A stretch of DNA of 64,000 bases from Microbacterium sp. 70-16 (GTDB lineage: Bacteria; Actinomycetota; Actinomycetes; Actinomycetales; Microbacteriaceae), in contig NZ_MKTQ01000014.1 in NCBI RefSeq assembly GCF_001898315.1, positions 62,001 to 126,000 on the forward strand, in the 5' to 3' direction. A program made the position numbers and the translations under genes. Shown in pieces: positions 34,071 to 42,947 of the stretch; position 1 is the first letter of the stretch, and every line of letters begins with the position of its first letter. The notes beneath the pieces are model-generated. The model did no database searches and was not told the DNA's origin. It saw only the letters and a program-made list of their open reading frames with translations.

Positions 34071-34985
34071 ATGCACGATCATGCTCACGGCGTCACGGGG
34101 GTGCGGGGCGCGGCGAACAGCCGCCTGCTGGCCGTGTCGCTGTCGCTGACGGCGACCGTCATGGTCGTGCAGATCGTGGGTGCCGTCCTCACCGGATCTC
34201 TCGCGCTGCTGGCCGATGCCGCGCACATGTTCGCGGATGCCTCGGCCCTCGTGATCGCCCTCATCGCGAGCCTCGTTGCGGCCCGCCCCGCCAACGAGCG
34301 CAACACCTACGGGTATCAGCGAGCTGAGGTGTTCGGCGCCCTGATCAACGCCGTGATCCTCATCGTGCTGTGCGTGTGGATCGCGATCGAAGCGGTGCAG
34401 CGCCTGCTGAACCCCGGCGATGTCGAGGTCTCGGGGGGCCTCATGATCGTCGTCGCGGTGGTCGGCCTGATCGCCAATGCGATCTCCATGTGGCTGCTGT
34501 CGGCGGCGCAGCGCACGTCGATCAACGTGCGCGGTGCGTACCTCGAGGTGCTGGGCGACCTCATCGGATCGGCGGTGGTCATCGTCGCGGCGGTCGTCAT
34601 CGCGGTCACCGGATGGATGCCGGCCGATGCCCTGGCATCCCTTCTGATCGCCGTCATGATCGTGCCGCGCGCGGTCGCGCTGCTGCGCGAGGTCTTCGCC
34701 GTGCTGGGCGAGCGGGCGCCCGAGGGCACCGACGTCGGGCGGATCCGCGAGCACATCCTGAGCGCCGACGGCGTCGCAGACGTCCACGACGTGCACGTGT
34801 GGCAGCTCACACGAGGCGCGCCCGTGTTCACGGCGCACGTCGTCGTCGAACCGGACGTCTTCAACAGCGACCGCGCCGCCGCGCTGCTGTCGAGCCTGCA
34901 GTCGTGTCTGTCCGAGCATTTCGACGTCGAGCACTCGACCTTCCAGTTCGAGCCGGCGGGGCATCGCGAGCACGACGCGCACTGA
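34071..34985 (+). CDS. CDF-family cation efflux protein (CzcD/ZitB-like)
   Basis: A 304-residue cation diffusion facilitator exporting Zn2+ or a similar divalent metal in exchange for protons. Six hydrophobic segments are followed by a cytoplasmic C-terminal domain (about 210-304). The metal site appears as LLADAAHMFADASALV (His/Asp of helix 2) and GDLIGSAVVIVAA (helix 5). The N terminus is His-rich (MHDHAHG), and the C terminus ends in HREHDAH, both likely metal-binding. Metal specificity cannot be read with confidence. The gene has its own leaderless-type promoter and no regulator adjacent. Confidence 0.92.
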   Translation: MHDHAHGVTGVRGAANSRLLAVSLSLTATVMVVQIVGAVLTGSLALLADAAHMFADASALVIALIASLVAARPANERNTYGYQRAEVFGALINAVILIVLCVWIAIEAVQRLLNPGDVEVSGGLMIVVAVVGLIANAISMWLLSAAQRTSINVRGAYLEVLGDLIGSAVVIVAAVVIAVTGWMPADALASLLIAVMIVPRAVALLREVFAVLGERAPEGTDVGRIREHILSADGVADVHDVHVWQLTRGAPVFTAHVVVEPDVFNSDRAAALLSSLQSCLSEHFDVEHSTFQFEPAGHREHDAH

Positions 34986-35031
34986 GCGATGCGTCGCGCA
35001 CCTGCCACCGCGGTGTGCGACGATGCAAGCG

Positions 35032-35820
35032 ATGGATGCCGCGCTGATGACCGAGCTGCAGGCGCTGCGTGCCCGCGCGTACGGCCGCGATGCCACGGTC
35101 GCACTGGACTCCGCCGAGAGCGAGCGTCTGCACGAACTGGAGCGCACGCTGCGTGGCGAGACGCCCGCCACCCCCGAACCCGCCGCAATGCCGGACCGGC
35201 CGCCGGTTCCCGGGATGCCCGCCGCGCTGGCGGCGGCCGGCGCGCCGCGTGCATCTGCCGAACCCGACCCGCTTCCCGATGACCCGGTTCGCCCTGCACC
35301 GCGTCCCATCCGCTCCGGCTGGATCATCGCGTGGGCGGCGTCCGTGCTCGTCGTCGCCGTCGGCGTGGGGTCACTCGTGTTCGCGCTCGCGCTCGCGTCG
35401 ATCCGCCCCGTGTCGACGGCCACGGGTGCACAGCAGGTCGCCACGCTGTCCGAACCGATCGACCCGCCGCGGTGGGCGATGGATTGGTTCGGTCAGACGG
35501 ACCCGCCGGTCGTCTACTCGTATCGCGGGCTCGTGGTGATGCCCACGCCGACCGGCGTCTTCAGCGACGGCGAGCACTGCATCTTCGTCGCTCCCTGGAA
35601 TGGAATCGACGAGTCGACCGGTGCGATCAACGGACCGATCTACTCGGCCTGCGCTGCCGGGGCTTTCCCCGCCACAGTCCAGTTCGTCATCGACGACTCC
35701 GCGCCCGATGACCTGCGCTCAGAGTTCCCCGACGGCACCGCGCTGCAGTTCGTGCTGCGAGATGACGTGGTCGGTGTCTTCGTCAGCGAGGCGGCCCCGA
35801 GCCCGAACCCCACGGCCTGA
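35032..35820 (+). CDS. Hypothetical single-pass membrane protein
   Basis: A 262-residue protein of unknown family. Residues 1-45 form a charged helix (MTELQALRARAYGRD, LHELERTLRG), ~45-90 a Pro/Ala-rich linker, ~100-125 one membrane segment (SGWIIAWAASVLVVAVGVGSLVF), and the rest an extracytoplasmic domain with two cysteines (EHCIFVAPWNG and YSACAAG) that could form a disulfide. The N-in orientation is suggested by the basic N-terminal half. ATG 35032 is chosen over ATG 35023 because GACGAT ends 7 nt before it; the choice is uncertain. It converges with ligD. Confidence 0.65.
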   Translation: MDAALMTELQALRARAYGRDATVALDSAESERLHELERTLRGETPATPEPAAMPDRPPVPGMPAALAAAGAPRASAEPDPLPDDPVRPAPRPIRSGWIIAWAASVLVVAVGVGSLVFALALASIRPVSTATGAQQVATLSEPIDPPRWAMDWFGQTDPPVVYSYRGLVVMPTPTGVFSDGEHCIFVAPWNGIDESTGAINGPIYSACAAGAFPATVQFVIDDSAPDDLRSEFPDGTALQFVLRDDVVGVFVSEAAPSPNPTA

Positions 35821-35826
35821 GAACGC

Positions 35827-38187
35827 TCAGCCGCGCGTGACGTCGCTGGGCGACATGTCGGGTCGCACACCGCGCCACCGTGCGTGCCGCAGGGTGCCGC
35901 CCGGTGTGAACTCGGCGAACTCGACCTCGGCGACGATCTCGGGCCTGAGCCACAGCGCGTCGGACGCATCGGCCGCCGGGACGGCGGAGAACGGGCACTG
36001 ATCGGTGCGCAGCGGCGTGAGCATCGTCTCGAGCCGCGCGAGCTCACGGTCCGAGAATCCCGTGCCGACGCGGCCGACGTAGCGCAAGCCTGCTTCGTCG
36101 GGGATGCCCAGCAGCAGAGAGCCGATCGTGCCGGTGCGTCCGCCGCGTCCGGGCCGGATGCCTCCGACGATGACGTCCTGCGTCGCCGTCAGCTTGAGCT
36201 TGAGCCATTGCTCGGAACGCGTGCCGCGCCGATACGGTGAACCCGGATCCTTCACGACGACGCCCTCGAGGTGCAGCTCGCGGGCGGCGGTGAGCGCCGC
36301 ATCGAGGTCATCCGAGACAGGCGGCACGACGATCGCCGGCGCGGCGTGAGCGGCGATGCGCTCCAGCGCCGTCCGGCGCTCGCTCAGCGGCCTCGGTGCA
36401 AGATCCGCCTCGCCGAGGCGCACAGCGTCGAAGAGGAACAGACTCACCGGAGTGCGCCCAGCCTCGCGCTCGATCTCGTGCGGCTTCGTCAGGTGCATTC
36501 GCGCCTGCAGGCGCGAGAAACTGGGGCGTCCTGTCGCGTCCAGCGCGACGATCTCGCCGTCGACCACGGCAGGAGCATCTCCGAGCCCCGCGTCGCCGCC
36601 GGTGAGCTCGGGATAGCGCGCCGTGATGTCGGTGCCGCTTCGCGCCCGCAGGGTCAGCCGGTGGCCGTCCCACGTGCCGATGGCACGGATGCCGTCCCAC
36701 TTGAACTCCACCCACGGTGCGCTCCAGCGGGCGATCGCCGCCGCAGCGATGCCCGGCGTCGCCGGGATCGCGAGCATCGGCGTGTCGGCCCCGGTCGCGC
36801 GCGTTCGCGCGGGCGCGGGCGGCGCGGGTGCTGCGGCATCCTTCATCCGATGCAGCAGCCACTGCGACTTCTCGCCCGACCCCGACGTGCGGATCAGCGC
36901 AAGTTGCACCGTTCCGAGCGGACCACCGGGGCGGCCGGTGAGGCTCATGATGATCTCGTCGTCGCGCCACTTCGTGGCCGCGTAGACGCCGGTGTCCCAG
37001 ACCGTCATCGTCCCCGCACCGTACTGGCCCGCGGGGATGGTCCCGGCAAAGTCGAGGTACTCCAGCGGGTGCGGCTCGGTCATGATCGCGAGGTGATTAC
37101 CCTCGCCATCGGTCGGGATGCCACGGGGCACAGCCCAGCTCACCAGGACGCCGTCGCGCTCGAGCCGAAGGTCGTAGTGCAGTCGCGAGGCATGGTGCTC
37201 CTGCACGACGAACCGGGGCGCGGCGGGTGATGCAACCCCGGCGGCGGCGGTCGGGAAAGGCTCGGGAGTCGCGCCGGCCGTGCGCTTGGCGACATAGGGG
37301 CGCAGCGCGTCCGTGGCATCCGGAGCAAGAGGCGCCAGCAGATCGCCGTCGTCCGTGTAGCGGCGGAGCACCTCGTCGAGCTGCAGATGCCGCAGGTCGG
37401 GATCGTCGAGCTCTGCCCAGGTGCGTGGCGCGGCGGCGGTCGGGTCGGCGCGTCCGCGCAGCGAGTACGGCGAGATCGTCGTCTTGGCGGCGTTGTTCTG
37501 GCTCCAGTCGACGAACACCTTGCCGGGCCGCACCGACTTTGTCATCGCGCTGACGACGAGCTCGGGATGGTCGGCCTCGAGCGCGCGGGCCAGTTCGCGC
37601 GCGAACGCGGAGATCTCGTCGCTTGAGCGGGTGCCGTCGAGGCGCGCATAGAGATGGATGCCCTTCGAGCCGCTCGTGACAGGCAACGGGTCCATGCCCA
37701 TGCCCTGCAGGATCTCGCGTGCCCAGCGCGCCACGGCGGCGCACTCGGCAAGGCCCGCGCCGGGGCCGGGATCCAGATCGAGGACGAGCCGATCAGGTCT
37801 GCCGCGGCCGGCGCCGTCGAAGCGCCATTGCGGCGTGTGCAGCTCGAGGCTCGCGACCTGGGCGAGATAGACGAGCCCCGCGACGTCGTCGACGAGCGGG
37901 TACTCCTTCGCGCCGCCGGAGTGGTCGACGGCGCGACGGGCGAGCCAGTCGGGTGCACCGCGCTCGAGATCCTTCGCGAAGAACGGCGGCTGATCGACGC
38001 CTTCGGGCCAGCGCAGGCGCGTTACCGGGCGGCCGCGCAGGTGGGGGAGCAGGGCCGGAGCGATGCGCGAGTAGTAGTCGAGCACTTCGCCCTTGGTGGT
38101 GCCGGTCGCGGGATACAGCACCTTGTCGAGGTTGGTCAGGCGCAGACGCCTGCCCGCAACCTCGACGACCTGTCCGCCCGCTGGCAT
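35827..38187 (-). CDS. ligD: ATP-dependent DNA ligase LigD (Pol-PE-Lig)
   Basis: A 786-residue non-homologous end-joining ligase. Domain order is polymerase (about 1-290, with LVLDLDPGPGAG for metal binding), 3'-phosphoesterase (about 315-460, FVVQEHHASRLHYDLRLE) and ATP-dependent ligase (about 475-786). The adenylated Lys sits in VEFKWDGIRAIG (near residue 494), and the distal motif VVKDPGSPYRRGTRSEQWLKLK is intact. Pol-PE-Lig is the mycobacterial order, whereas Pseudomonas LigD is PE-Lig-Pol. ATG 38187 is preceded by TAGCCT at 6-nt spacing. The ku gene is divergent 58 nt away, making a complete two-gene end-joining module. Confidence 0.95.
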   Translation of the reverse strand: MPAGGQVVEVAGRRLRLTNLDKVLYPATGTTKGEVLDYYSRIAPALLPHLRGRPVTRLRWPEGVDQPPFFAKDLERGAPDWLARRAVDHSGGAKEYPLVDDVAGLVYLAQVASLELHTPQWRFDGAGRGRPDRLVLDLDPGPGAGLAECAAVARWAREILQGMGMDPLPVTSGSKGIHLYARLDGTRSSDEISAFARELARALEADHPELVVSAMTKSVRPGKVFVDWSQNNAAKTTISPYSLRGRADPTAAAPRTWAELDDPDLRHLQLDEVLRRYTDDGDLLAPLAPDATDALRPYVAKRTAGATPEPFPTAAAGVASPAAPRFVVQEHHASRLHYDLRLERDGVLVSWAVPRGIPTDGEGNHLAIMTEPHPLEYLDFAGTIPAGQYGAGTMTVWDTGVYAATKWRDDEIIMSLTGRPGGPLGTVQLALIRTSGSGEKSQWLLHRMKDAAAPAPPAPARTRATGADTPMLAIPATPGIAAAAIARWSAPWVEFKWDGIRAIGTWDGHRLTLRARSGTDITARYPELTGGDAGLGDAPAVVDGEIVALDATGRPSFSRLQARMHLTKPHEIEREAGRTPVSLFLFDAVRLGEADLAPRPLSERRTALERIAAHAAPAIVVPPVSDDLDAALTAARELHLEGVVVKDPGSPYRRGTRSEQWLKLKLTATQDVIVGGIRPGRGGRTGTIGSLLLGIPDEAGLRYVGRVGTGFSDRELARLETMLTPLRTDQCPFSAVPAADASDALWLRPEIVAEVEFAEFTPGGTLRHARWRGVRPDMSPSDVTRG

Positions 38188-38193
38188 GCGCCC

Positions 38194-38199
38194 AGGCTA
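38194..38199 (-). promoter_or_regulatory. -10 element of ligD
   Basis: TAGCCT on the minus strand ends 6 nt before ATG 38187, leaderless type. Confidence 0.6.
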
Positions 38200-38245
38200 G
38201 CGCCCGCCCCTGGCGATACGCGTGGGGCAGGTGTTCACTGGTGTC

Positions 38246-39070
38246 ATGAGAGCGATCTGGAAGGGCGCCCTGACCTTCGGCCTGGTCAACGTGCCGGTGA
38301 AGGTGTACTCCGCCATCGAAGACCACGACGTGCCGCTGCACCAGGTGCACGCGGCGGACGGTGGGCGCATCCGCTACCAGCGCATCTGCGAGCTCGACGG
38401 GGAAGTGGTGCCATACGCCGACATCGACAAGGCCTACGACGACGGCGAGCGCACGGTCGTCCTCACCGCTGAGGACATCGCCGCGTTGCCGGCGGAGCGG
38501 TCGCGCGAGATCGAGGTCGTCGAGTTCGTGCCGAGCGATCAGATCGACCTGCTGACCCTCGACAAGGCGTACTACCTCGAGCCCGACTCGACCTCGCCCA
38601 AGGCCTATGTGCTGCTGCGTCAGACGCTCGAGCAGACCGAGCGGACGGCCGTCGTGCGCTTCTCGCTGCGGCAGAAGACGCGCCTGGCAGCGTTGCGCGT
38701 GCGCGGCGACGTGCTCGTGCTGCAGACGCTGCTGTGGGCCGACGAGGTGCGCACCGCGTCGTTCGCGGCGCTCGACGAGCCGGTGAAGATCTCGGCGAAG
38801 GAACTCGAGCTGTCGGCATCCCTCGTCGAGAGCTTCTCGAGCGATTTCGACCCGTCAGAATACGTCGACGAGTATCAGCAGGAGCTGCGTACGCTCATCG
38901 ACGCGAAGCTCGAGAAGGGTGATGCCATCGACACCGCGGAGACGTTCGGCGAACGCGCCGAACAGGACCGCGGCGGCGAGGTGATCGACCTGATGGCAGC
39001 CCTCAAGGCGAGCGTCGAGCGCAGCCGCGCCGCACGCGCCGAGAAGGACAGCCCCGAGAAGGCGGGCTGA
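38246..39070 (+). CDS. ku: Ku protein of non-homologous end joining
   Basis: A 274-residue bacterial Ku, which binds broken DNA ends as a homodimer and recruits LigD. It starts MRAIWKGALTFGLVNVPVKVYSA, the family's signature opening, and contains VEFVPSDQIDLLTLDKAYYLEPD and the LigD-interacting C-terminal region with YVDEYQQELRTLIDAKLEKG. The tail is basic and Ala-rich (SRAARAEKDSPEKAG), as in Ku proteins with extended DNA-binding tails. The frame is open to a GTG at 38222, but ATG 38246 matches the conserved start. No convincing -10 box lies at leaderless distance. Confidence 0.95.
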   Translation: MRAIWKGALTFGLVNVPVKVYSAIEDHDVPLHQVHAADGGRIRYQRICELDGEVVPYADIDKAYDDGERTVVLTAEDIAALPAERSREIEVVEFVPSDQIDLLTLDKAYYLEPDSTSPKAYVLLRQTLEQTERTAVVRFSLRQKTRLAALRVRGDVLVLQTLLWADEVRTASFAALDEPVKISAKELELSASLVESFSSDFDPSEYVDEYQQELRTLIDAKLEKGDAIDTAETFGERAEQDRGGEVIDLMAALKASVERSRAARAEKDSPEKAG

Positions 39071-39073
39071 GGG

Positions 39074-39793
39074 TCAGACCTCGTCGCCCTCGATCGGTTC
39101 GATCGACTCGGCGGGAAGGCCGGCAGCGACCTCCTTGCTGACCTTGCGACGCTCGGAGAAGTAGTGCCACAGGGTGATCAGCGCCGTGCCGCCGACGGCG
39201 GCGAGCAGGATCAGGTCGATGTAGTTCTCGACGAAAGTGGCTACCGGCGGGATGTACCCGATGAGGAAGCCGAACATCGTCAAGCCGAAGCCCCAGATCA
39301 CCGCGCCGATGAGGTTGTACAGCGTGTAGCGCCGCCACGGCATGTGGCCCACACCCGCGGCAACGGGGGCGAAGGTGCGCACGATCGGCACGAACCGGGC
39401 GAGGATGACCGTGAGGCCGCCGTAGCGCTCGAAGAACGCGTTCGTGCGTTCCACGTTCTTGCGGCTGAACAGGCCGGATTCTTTGCGCTCGAATACGGCT
39501 GGGCCTCCCTTGTGGCCGATGTAGTAGCCGACTTCACCGCCGACGAAGGCCGCGAGTCCGATGAGCAGGGCGACCCACCAGACACTCAGCCCGAACACGC
39601 CGTGCGGGAGCTTGTCGGAGGAGTGTGACAGCAGTCCAGAGATGACCAGCAGGGTGTCGCCGGGCAACAGGAAGCCGATCAGGAGTCCGGTCTCGGCGAA
39701 GACGATGAAGCACACCACCAGCAGCGCCCACGGCCCTGCCGTTTCGATGATGGCGGCGGGGTCCAGCCAGGGAATGAGGGCAAGAGAGTGCAC
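39074..39793 (-). CDS. DedA-family membrane protein
   Basis: A 239-residue protein with about five hydrophobic segments. Family signatures are ETGLLIGFLLPGDTLLVISG, GGEVGYYIGHKGGPAVF, and ARFVPIVRTFAPVAAGVGHMPWRRY. DedA-family (SNARE-associated/VTT) proteins are proposed lipid scramblases or transporters of the undecaprenyl-phosphate type. The GTG start at 39793 is chosen from family length; the open frame continues upstream through the tRNA-Leu gene, which cannot be coding. No good Shine-Dalgarno is seen. The tail is acidic (IEPIEGDEV). Confidence 0.88.
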   Translation of the reverse strand: MHSLALIPWLDPAAIIETAGPWALLVVCFIVFAETGLLIGFLLPGDTLLVISGLLSHSSDKLPHGVFGLSVWWVALLIGLAAFVGGEVGYYIGHKGGPAVFERKESGLFSRKNVERTNAFFERYGGLTVILARFVPIVRTFAPVAAGVGHMPWRRYTLYNLIGAVIWGFGLTMFGFLIGYIPPVATFVENYIDLILLAAVGGTALITLWHYFSERRKVSKEVAAGLPAESIEPIEGDEV

Positions 39794-39867
39794 GGAGGTC
39801 CCGTCGGTCGGTGGGCGGGGAGTGATGTCGGCGACGCAGGCATCCCAGGGGTTGCCTGCATCTACCG

Positions 39868-39949
39868 TGCGGAAGGTGGGACTTGAACCCACACGCCCGA
39901 AGGCACAGGAACCTAAATCCTGCGTGTCTGCCGATTTCACCACTCCCGC
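39868..39949 (-). tRNA. tRNA-Leu (TAG)
   Basis: An 82-nt class II cloverleaf on the minus strand with a 7-bp acceptor stem (GCGGGAG with CTTCCGC, one G-T pair), anticodon loop TTTAGGT and a variable arm containing GCCTTCGGGC. The discriminator is A; CCA is not encoded. Confidence 0.94.
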
Positions 39950-39959
39950 AAAGGAGTGC

Positions 39960-40823
39960 TCAGTCTATCTGCGCGGCGTGAACCGATTCCTGAGCGGATG
40001 CCGGGACCGCCGCGTCCGCGGCAGTGGCGTGCGCGGCGACGCGCGGTGACCCACCGACGATCCAGTAGCCCAGGCCGACGACGACGGCGCCACCGACGAG
40101 GTTGCCCAGGCCCACCCAGAGCAGGTTGTTGCCGAACAGTGCCCACGTCGCCTGCGGGTCACCGGAGATGAGTCCGATGCCGTAGGTGGTCATGTTGGCG
40201 ACGACGTGTTCGAAACCCGACGAGATGAACGCGAGGATCGCGGCGAAGATCAGCAGGATCTTCGCGACCTCGGACCGCACACGGGCGCACATCCAGATGG
40301 CGAGGCAGACGAGCACGTTGCAGAGGATGCCGCGGACGAACAGTTCGACAGGCCCCTCTTCGGCTTTTGCAGCGAGCATGTCGGCGAGCATCTGGCCCGC
40401 GGGGGCGTTGGCATGAAGGACGCCGGATGCCACGATGAGCGCGGCGAACACGAGCGCCCCCACGAGGTTCGCGGCGAAGGTCGCGATGATCGTTCCCGCC
40501 GCACGCCACGGCCCGACCGCGCGCATGAGCGCGCCCACCGGGAGGATCATCATTGCGCTCGTGAGCAGATCTCCACCCGCGAAGACGACGAGGGTGAGGG
40601 CGACACCGAAGACGACACCGCTGACGAGTTTGGCCAGGCCGTCGCCCGCCGCGATCAACGGACCCGCCGTGGAGACCATGAGGACGACGCCGATGCCGAT
40701 GTAGGCGCCGGCGAGCATTCCGGACACGAGGAACCGCCCGGGCGAGCGCAGCCCGTCGGATTTGTGGACCGCGGCATCGGCTTGAGCCTCGAGGGTCTGC
40801 GGGATCGTGAGCACGGCTCCCAT
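39960..40823 (-). CDS. Formate/nitrite transporter (FNT) family channel
   Basis: A 287-residue pentameric-channel family member with about six hydrophobic segments. Signatures include GAYIGIGVVLMVSTAGPL near segment 1, FAGGDLLTSAMMILPVGAL and GILCNVLVCLAIWM with the conserved Asn, and FEHVVANMTTYGIGL. The His of FEHVVANM is the central pore His of the FNT family. The ion (formate, nitrite or other small anion) cannot be told from sequence. ATG 40823 starts MGAVLTIPQ; an in-frame ATG 27 nt earlier lies inside the operator-like palindrome region and is rejected. A perfect 15-bp palindrome 7 nt upstream suggests repression. Confidence 0.9.
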   Translation of the reverse strand: MGAVLTIPQTLEAQADAAVHKSDGLRSPGRFLVSGMLAGAYIGIGVVLMVSTAGPLIAAGDGLAKLVSGVVFGVALTLVVFAGGDLLTSAMMILPVGALMRAVGPWRAAGTIIATFAANLVGALVFAALIVASGVLHANAPAGQMLADMLAAKAEEGPVELFVRGILCNVLVCLAIWMCARVRSEVAKILLIFAAILAFISSGFEHVVANMTTYGIGLISGDPQATWALFGNNLLWVGLGNLVGGAVVVGLGYWIVGGSPRVAAHATAADAAVPASAQESVHAAQID

Positions 40824-40829
40824 GCTACT

Positions 40830-40844
40830 TGTGGTCAGACCACA
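40830..40844. promoter_or_regulatory. GntR/FadR-type operator-like palindrome
   Basis: TGTGGTCAGACCACA is a perfect palindrome about a central A and contains GTC-N-GAC, the core of FadR-subfamily GntR operators. It ends 7 nt upstream of the FNT channel start. No GntR gene is in the window. Confidence 0.6.
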
Positions 40845-40896
40845 CTTCAAGGCATCCCGCTGTGGATAACTCCGACGCGGACTCGTGCGCTCTTGT

Positions 40897-40902
40897 CATG
40901 AT
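40897..40902 (+). promoter_or_regulatory. -10 element of the tad operon
   Basis: CATGAT ends 6 nt before GTG 40909, leaderless type. Confidence 0.5.
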
Positions 40903-40908
40903 GCGGGG

Positions 40909-42093
40909 GTGAGCCTGACAGCATCCGCCTTCCCGGCCTCCGCCGTGCACGCGGTGACCGAGCGCGTCAGGCAGCGGTTGCGTGAGGAACAGTCCGATCC
41001 GCTGCGGCACCCGGGAGCTGCCGAACAGGTGGCCCTCACGGAGGTGCGACGCCACAACGACTTCGCTCTCGCGCGGGGGCTCGAGTTCATCGAGGACGAA
41101 TCGGCGTGCGTCCGCGACGTGCTGGCCACCGTGACCGGCTACGGGCCGCTGCAGGCGCTCTTGGACGATCCCGAGGTCGAGGAGATCTGGATCAACGACC
41201 CGCAGACGATCTACGCGGCGCGCGCCGGACGCAGCGAGCGGGTGCCCCTGCGACTGACCGACGAAGCCGTGCGCGACCTCGTGGAGCGGATGCTGCACGC
41301 GACCGGTCGCCGGGTGGATTTGAGTCAGCCTTTTGTGGATGCCTCGCTACCCGACGGCAGCCGTCTGCACGTTGTGATTCCGGATGTCACCCGCACGCAT
41401 TACGCCGTGAACATCCGCAAGTTCCTGTCGGCTCGGCGCACGCTCGACGACCTCGTCGGTGCCGGCGCGCTCAGCGCACAGGTGGCCGCGGTGCTGCGCG
41501 CCGCGATGGGCGACGGGCGCAACGTGCTCGTCTCCGGTGCGACGCACGCGGGCAAGACGACGCTTCTGGCGGCGCTGATCGGGGCGTGCCCACCCGAGCA
41601 GCGCATCATCACGGTCGAAGAGACGTTTGAGCTCGCGGTCGTTGCCCCCGACGCCGTGGCGCTGCAGGGACGCCAGCCGAGCCTGGAGGGCACCGGCGCT
41701 GTGAGCCTGCGCCGCCTCGTGAAGGAGGCGCTGCGCATGCGACCCGACCGACTCGTCGTCGGTGAGGTGCGGGATGCCGAGGCCCTCGACCTGCTGCTGG
41801 CGTTGAACACGGGCGTCCCCGGTGCCGCGACGATCCACGCGAACTCGGCCGACGATGCGCTGCGGCGGCTCGCGGCGCTGCCGCTGCTGGCCGGCCGGAA
41901 CATCGATGCGGGGTTCGTCGTGCCCGCCATCGCGACGGGCGTCGATCTCGTCGTGCACTGTCGTCGCGCGGCGGACGGGCACCGCTTCGTCGAGGAGGTC
42001 GTAGAGGTCACCGGCCGGGTGATCGATCAGACGGTCCAGACGCGCGTCCTGTATGCGGCGGATGTGGATGCCCACGGGCGGGCCGCCTCATGA
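40909..42093 (+). CDS. tadA: TadA/CpaF-type secretion ATPase
   Basis: A 394-residue hexameric ATPase powering assembly of Flp/tad pili. The N-terminal domain (about 1-150) has GYGPLQALLDDPEVEEIWINDP, typical of CpaF; the motor has Walker A SGATHAGKTTLL, Asp-box TVEETFEL, Walker B PDRLVVGEVRDAEAL and the His-box region ATIHANSADDALRRL. In Walker A the more usual GxxGxGK reads GATHAGK, as in some actinobacterial homologues. GTG 40909 is chosen for the -10 at 6-nt spacing. The stop overlaps tadB. The septum-site/TadZ-like gene that often precedes tadA in actinobacteria is absent here. Confidence 0.9.
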   Translation: MSLTASAFPASAVHAVTERVRQRLREEQSDPLRHPGAAEQVALTEVRRHNDFALARGLEFIEDESACVRDVLATVTGYGPLQALLDDPEVEEIWINDPQTIYAARAGRSERVPLRLTDEAVRDLVERMLHATGRRVDLSQPFVDASLPDGSRLHVVIPDVTRTHYAVNIRKFLSARRTLDDLVGAGALSAQVAAVLRAAMGDGRNVLVSGATHAGKTTLLAALIGACPPEQRIITVEETFELAVVAPDAVALQGRQPSLEGTGAVSLRRLVKEALRMRPDRLVVGEVRDAEALDLLLALNTGVPGAATIHANSADDALRRLAALPLLAGRNIDAGFVVPAIATGVDLVVHCRRAADGHRFVEEVVEVTGRVIDQTVQTRVLYAADVDAHGRAAS

Positions 42094-42947
42094 CGCTCGT
42101 GTGGGGTGCCCTGCTCGCGGCCGGTGTGCTGCTGACGGTGTCGCCGTGGCTGTGGCCGTCGACAGCACGCGTAGCCAGGCCTCGCGCCGGGGGCCGGCTC
42201 GACCGCCTGCTGCAGGAAGCCGGGTACGCCCACGCGCCGGGCAGCCGACTGGGCTTCGTCGCGGCGCTGTCCGCCGTCGTGGCCGCGGCGGTGGCGTGGC
42301 TCGCGACGGGATTGCCGGTCGTGGCGGTGGTGGCCGCCGTCGCGGGTGCGGTGGCGCCGTTCTCGTGGTTGCGCGCCCGTGCGCGACGCCTGCGCCGGTC
42401 ACGCCGCGCGCTGTGGTCCGACGTGTGCGACCTGCTGGTGTCGGCGGTGCGGGCGGGCATGTCCCTGCCCGACGCCGTGGCTGCGCTCGCGATGAGCGGA
42501 CCGCCCGCCCTGCGCCCGGCGTTCACAGCGTTCGGCGCCGACATGGCGGCATCCGGTCATTTCGACTCGAGCGCCCTGCGGTTGAAGGCGACGCTCGCCG
42601 ATCCCGTCGCAGACCGCATCATCGAGACGCTGCGGATGGCGCGTCACGTCGGCGGCACCGAGCTCGTGGGCGTGCTGCGGGCGCTGTCGGCGTCTGTGCG
42701 GGCCGATGCCGCGCTGCGCGCCGAGGTCGAGGCGCGGCAGTCCTGGGTGCGGGGTGCTGCGGTCGTGGGTGTCGTCGCTCCGTGGATCGTCCTGGGGCTG
42801 CTCAGCATGCGGCCCGAAGGGGCCGCCGCGTATGCGACGGCATCCGGTGTCGTCGTCGTGCTCGTCGGAGCCGGCGTCTCGGTCGTCGCCTACCGCCTGA
42901 CGATCCGGCTCGGCCGCCTGCCCGAACCGCAGAGGTGGTTCGGATGA
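42090..42947 (+). CDS. tadB: TadB-like type II secretion F platform protein
   Basis: A 285-residue membrane platform protein of the tad pilus. Hydrophobic segments lie near the N terminus (about 5-22 and 55-90) and at the C terminus (about 220-275), bracketing a cytoplasmic GspF/T2SSF domain (about 110-215) with LWSDVCDLLVSAVRAGMSLPDAV and VGGTELVGVLRALSASVRADAALRAEVEARQSW. It partners TadC and the TadA ATPase. Both ends overlap neighbours by ATGA, so it is cotranslated with tadA and tadC. Confidence 0.88.
   Translation: MTLVWGALLAAGVLLTVSPWLWPSTARVARPRAGGRLDRLLQEAGYAHAPGSRLGFVAALSAVVAAAVAWLATGLPVVAVVAAVAGAVAPFSWLRARARRLRRSRRALWSDVCDLLVSAVRAGMSLPDAVAALAMSGPPALRPAFTAFGADMAASGHFDSSALRLKATLADPVADRIIETLRMARHVGGTELVGVLRALSASVRADAALRAEVEARQSWVRGAAVVGVVAPWIVLGLLSMRPEGAAAYATASGVVVVLVGAGVSVVAYRLTIRLGRLPEPQRWFG

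Noticed and set aside
39793..39943. N-terminal extension of DedA to 39943
   Set aside because: It would be translated through the tRNA-Leu gene and is absent from the family.
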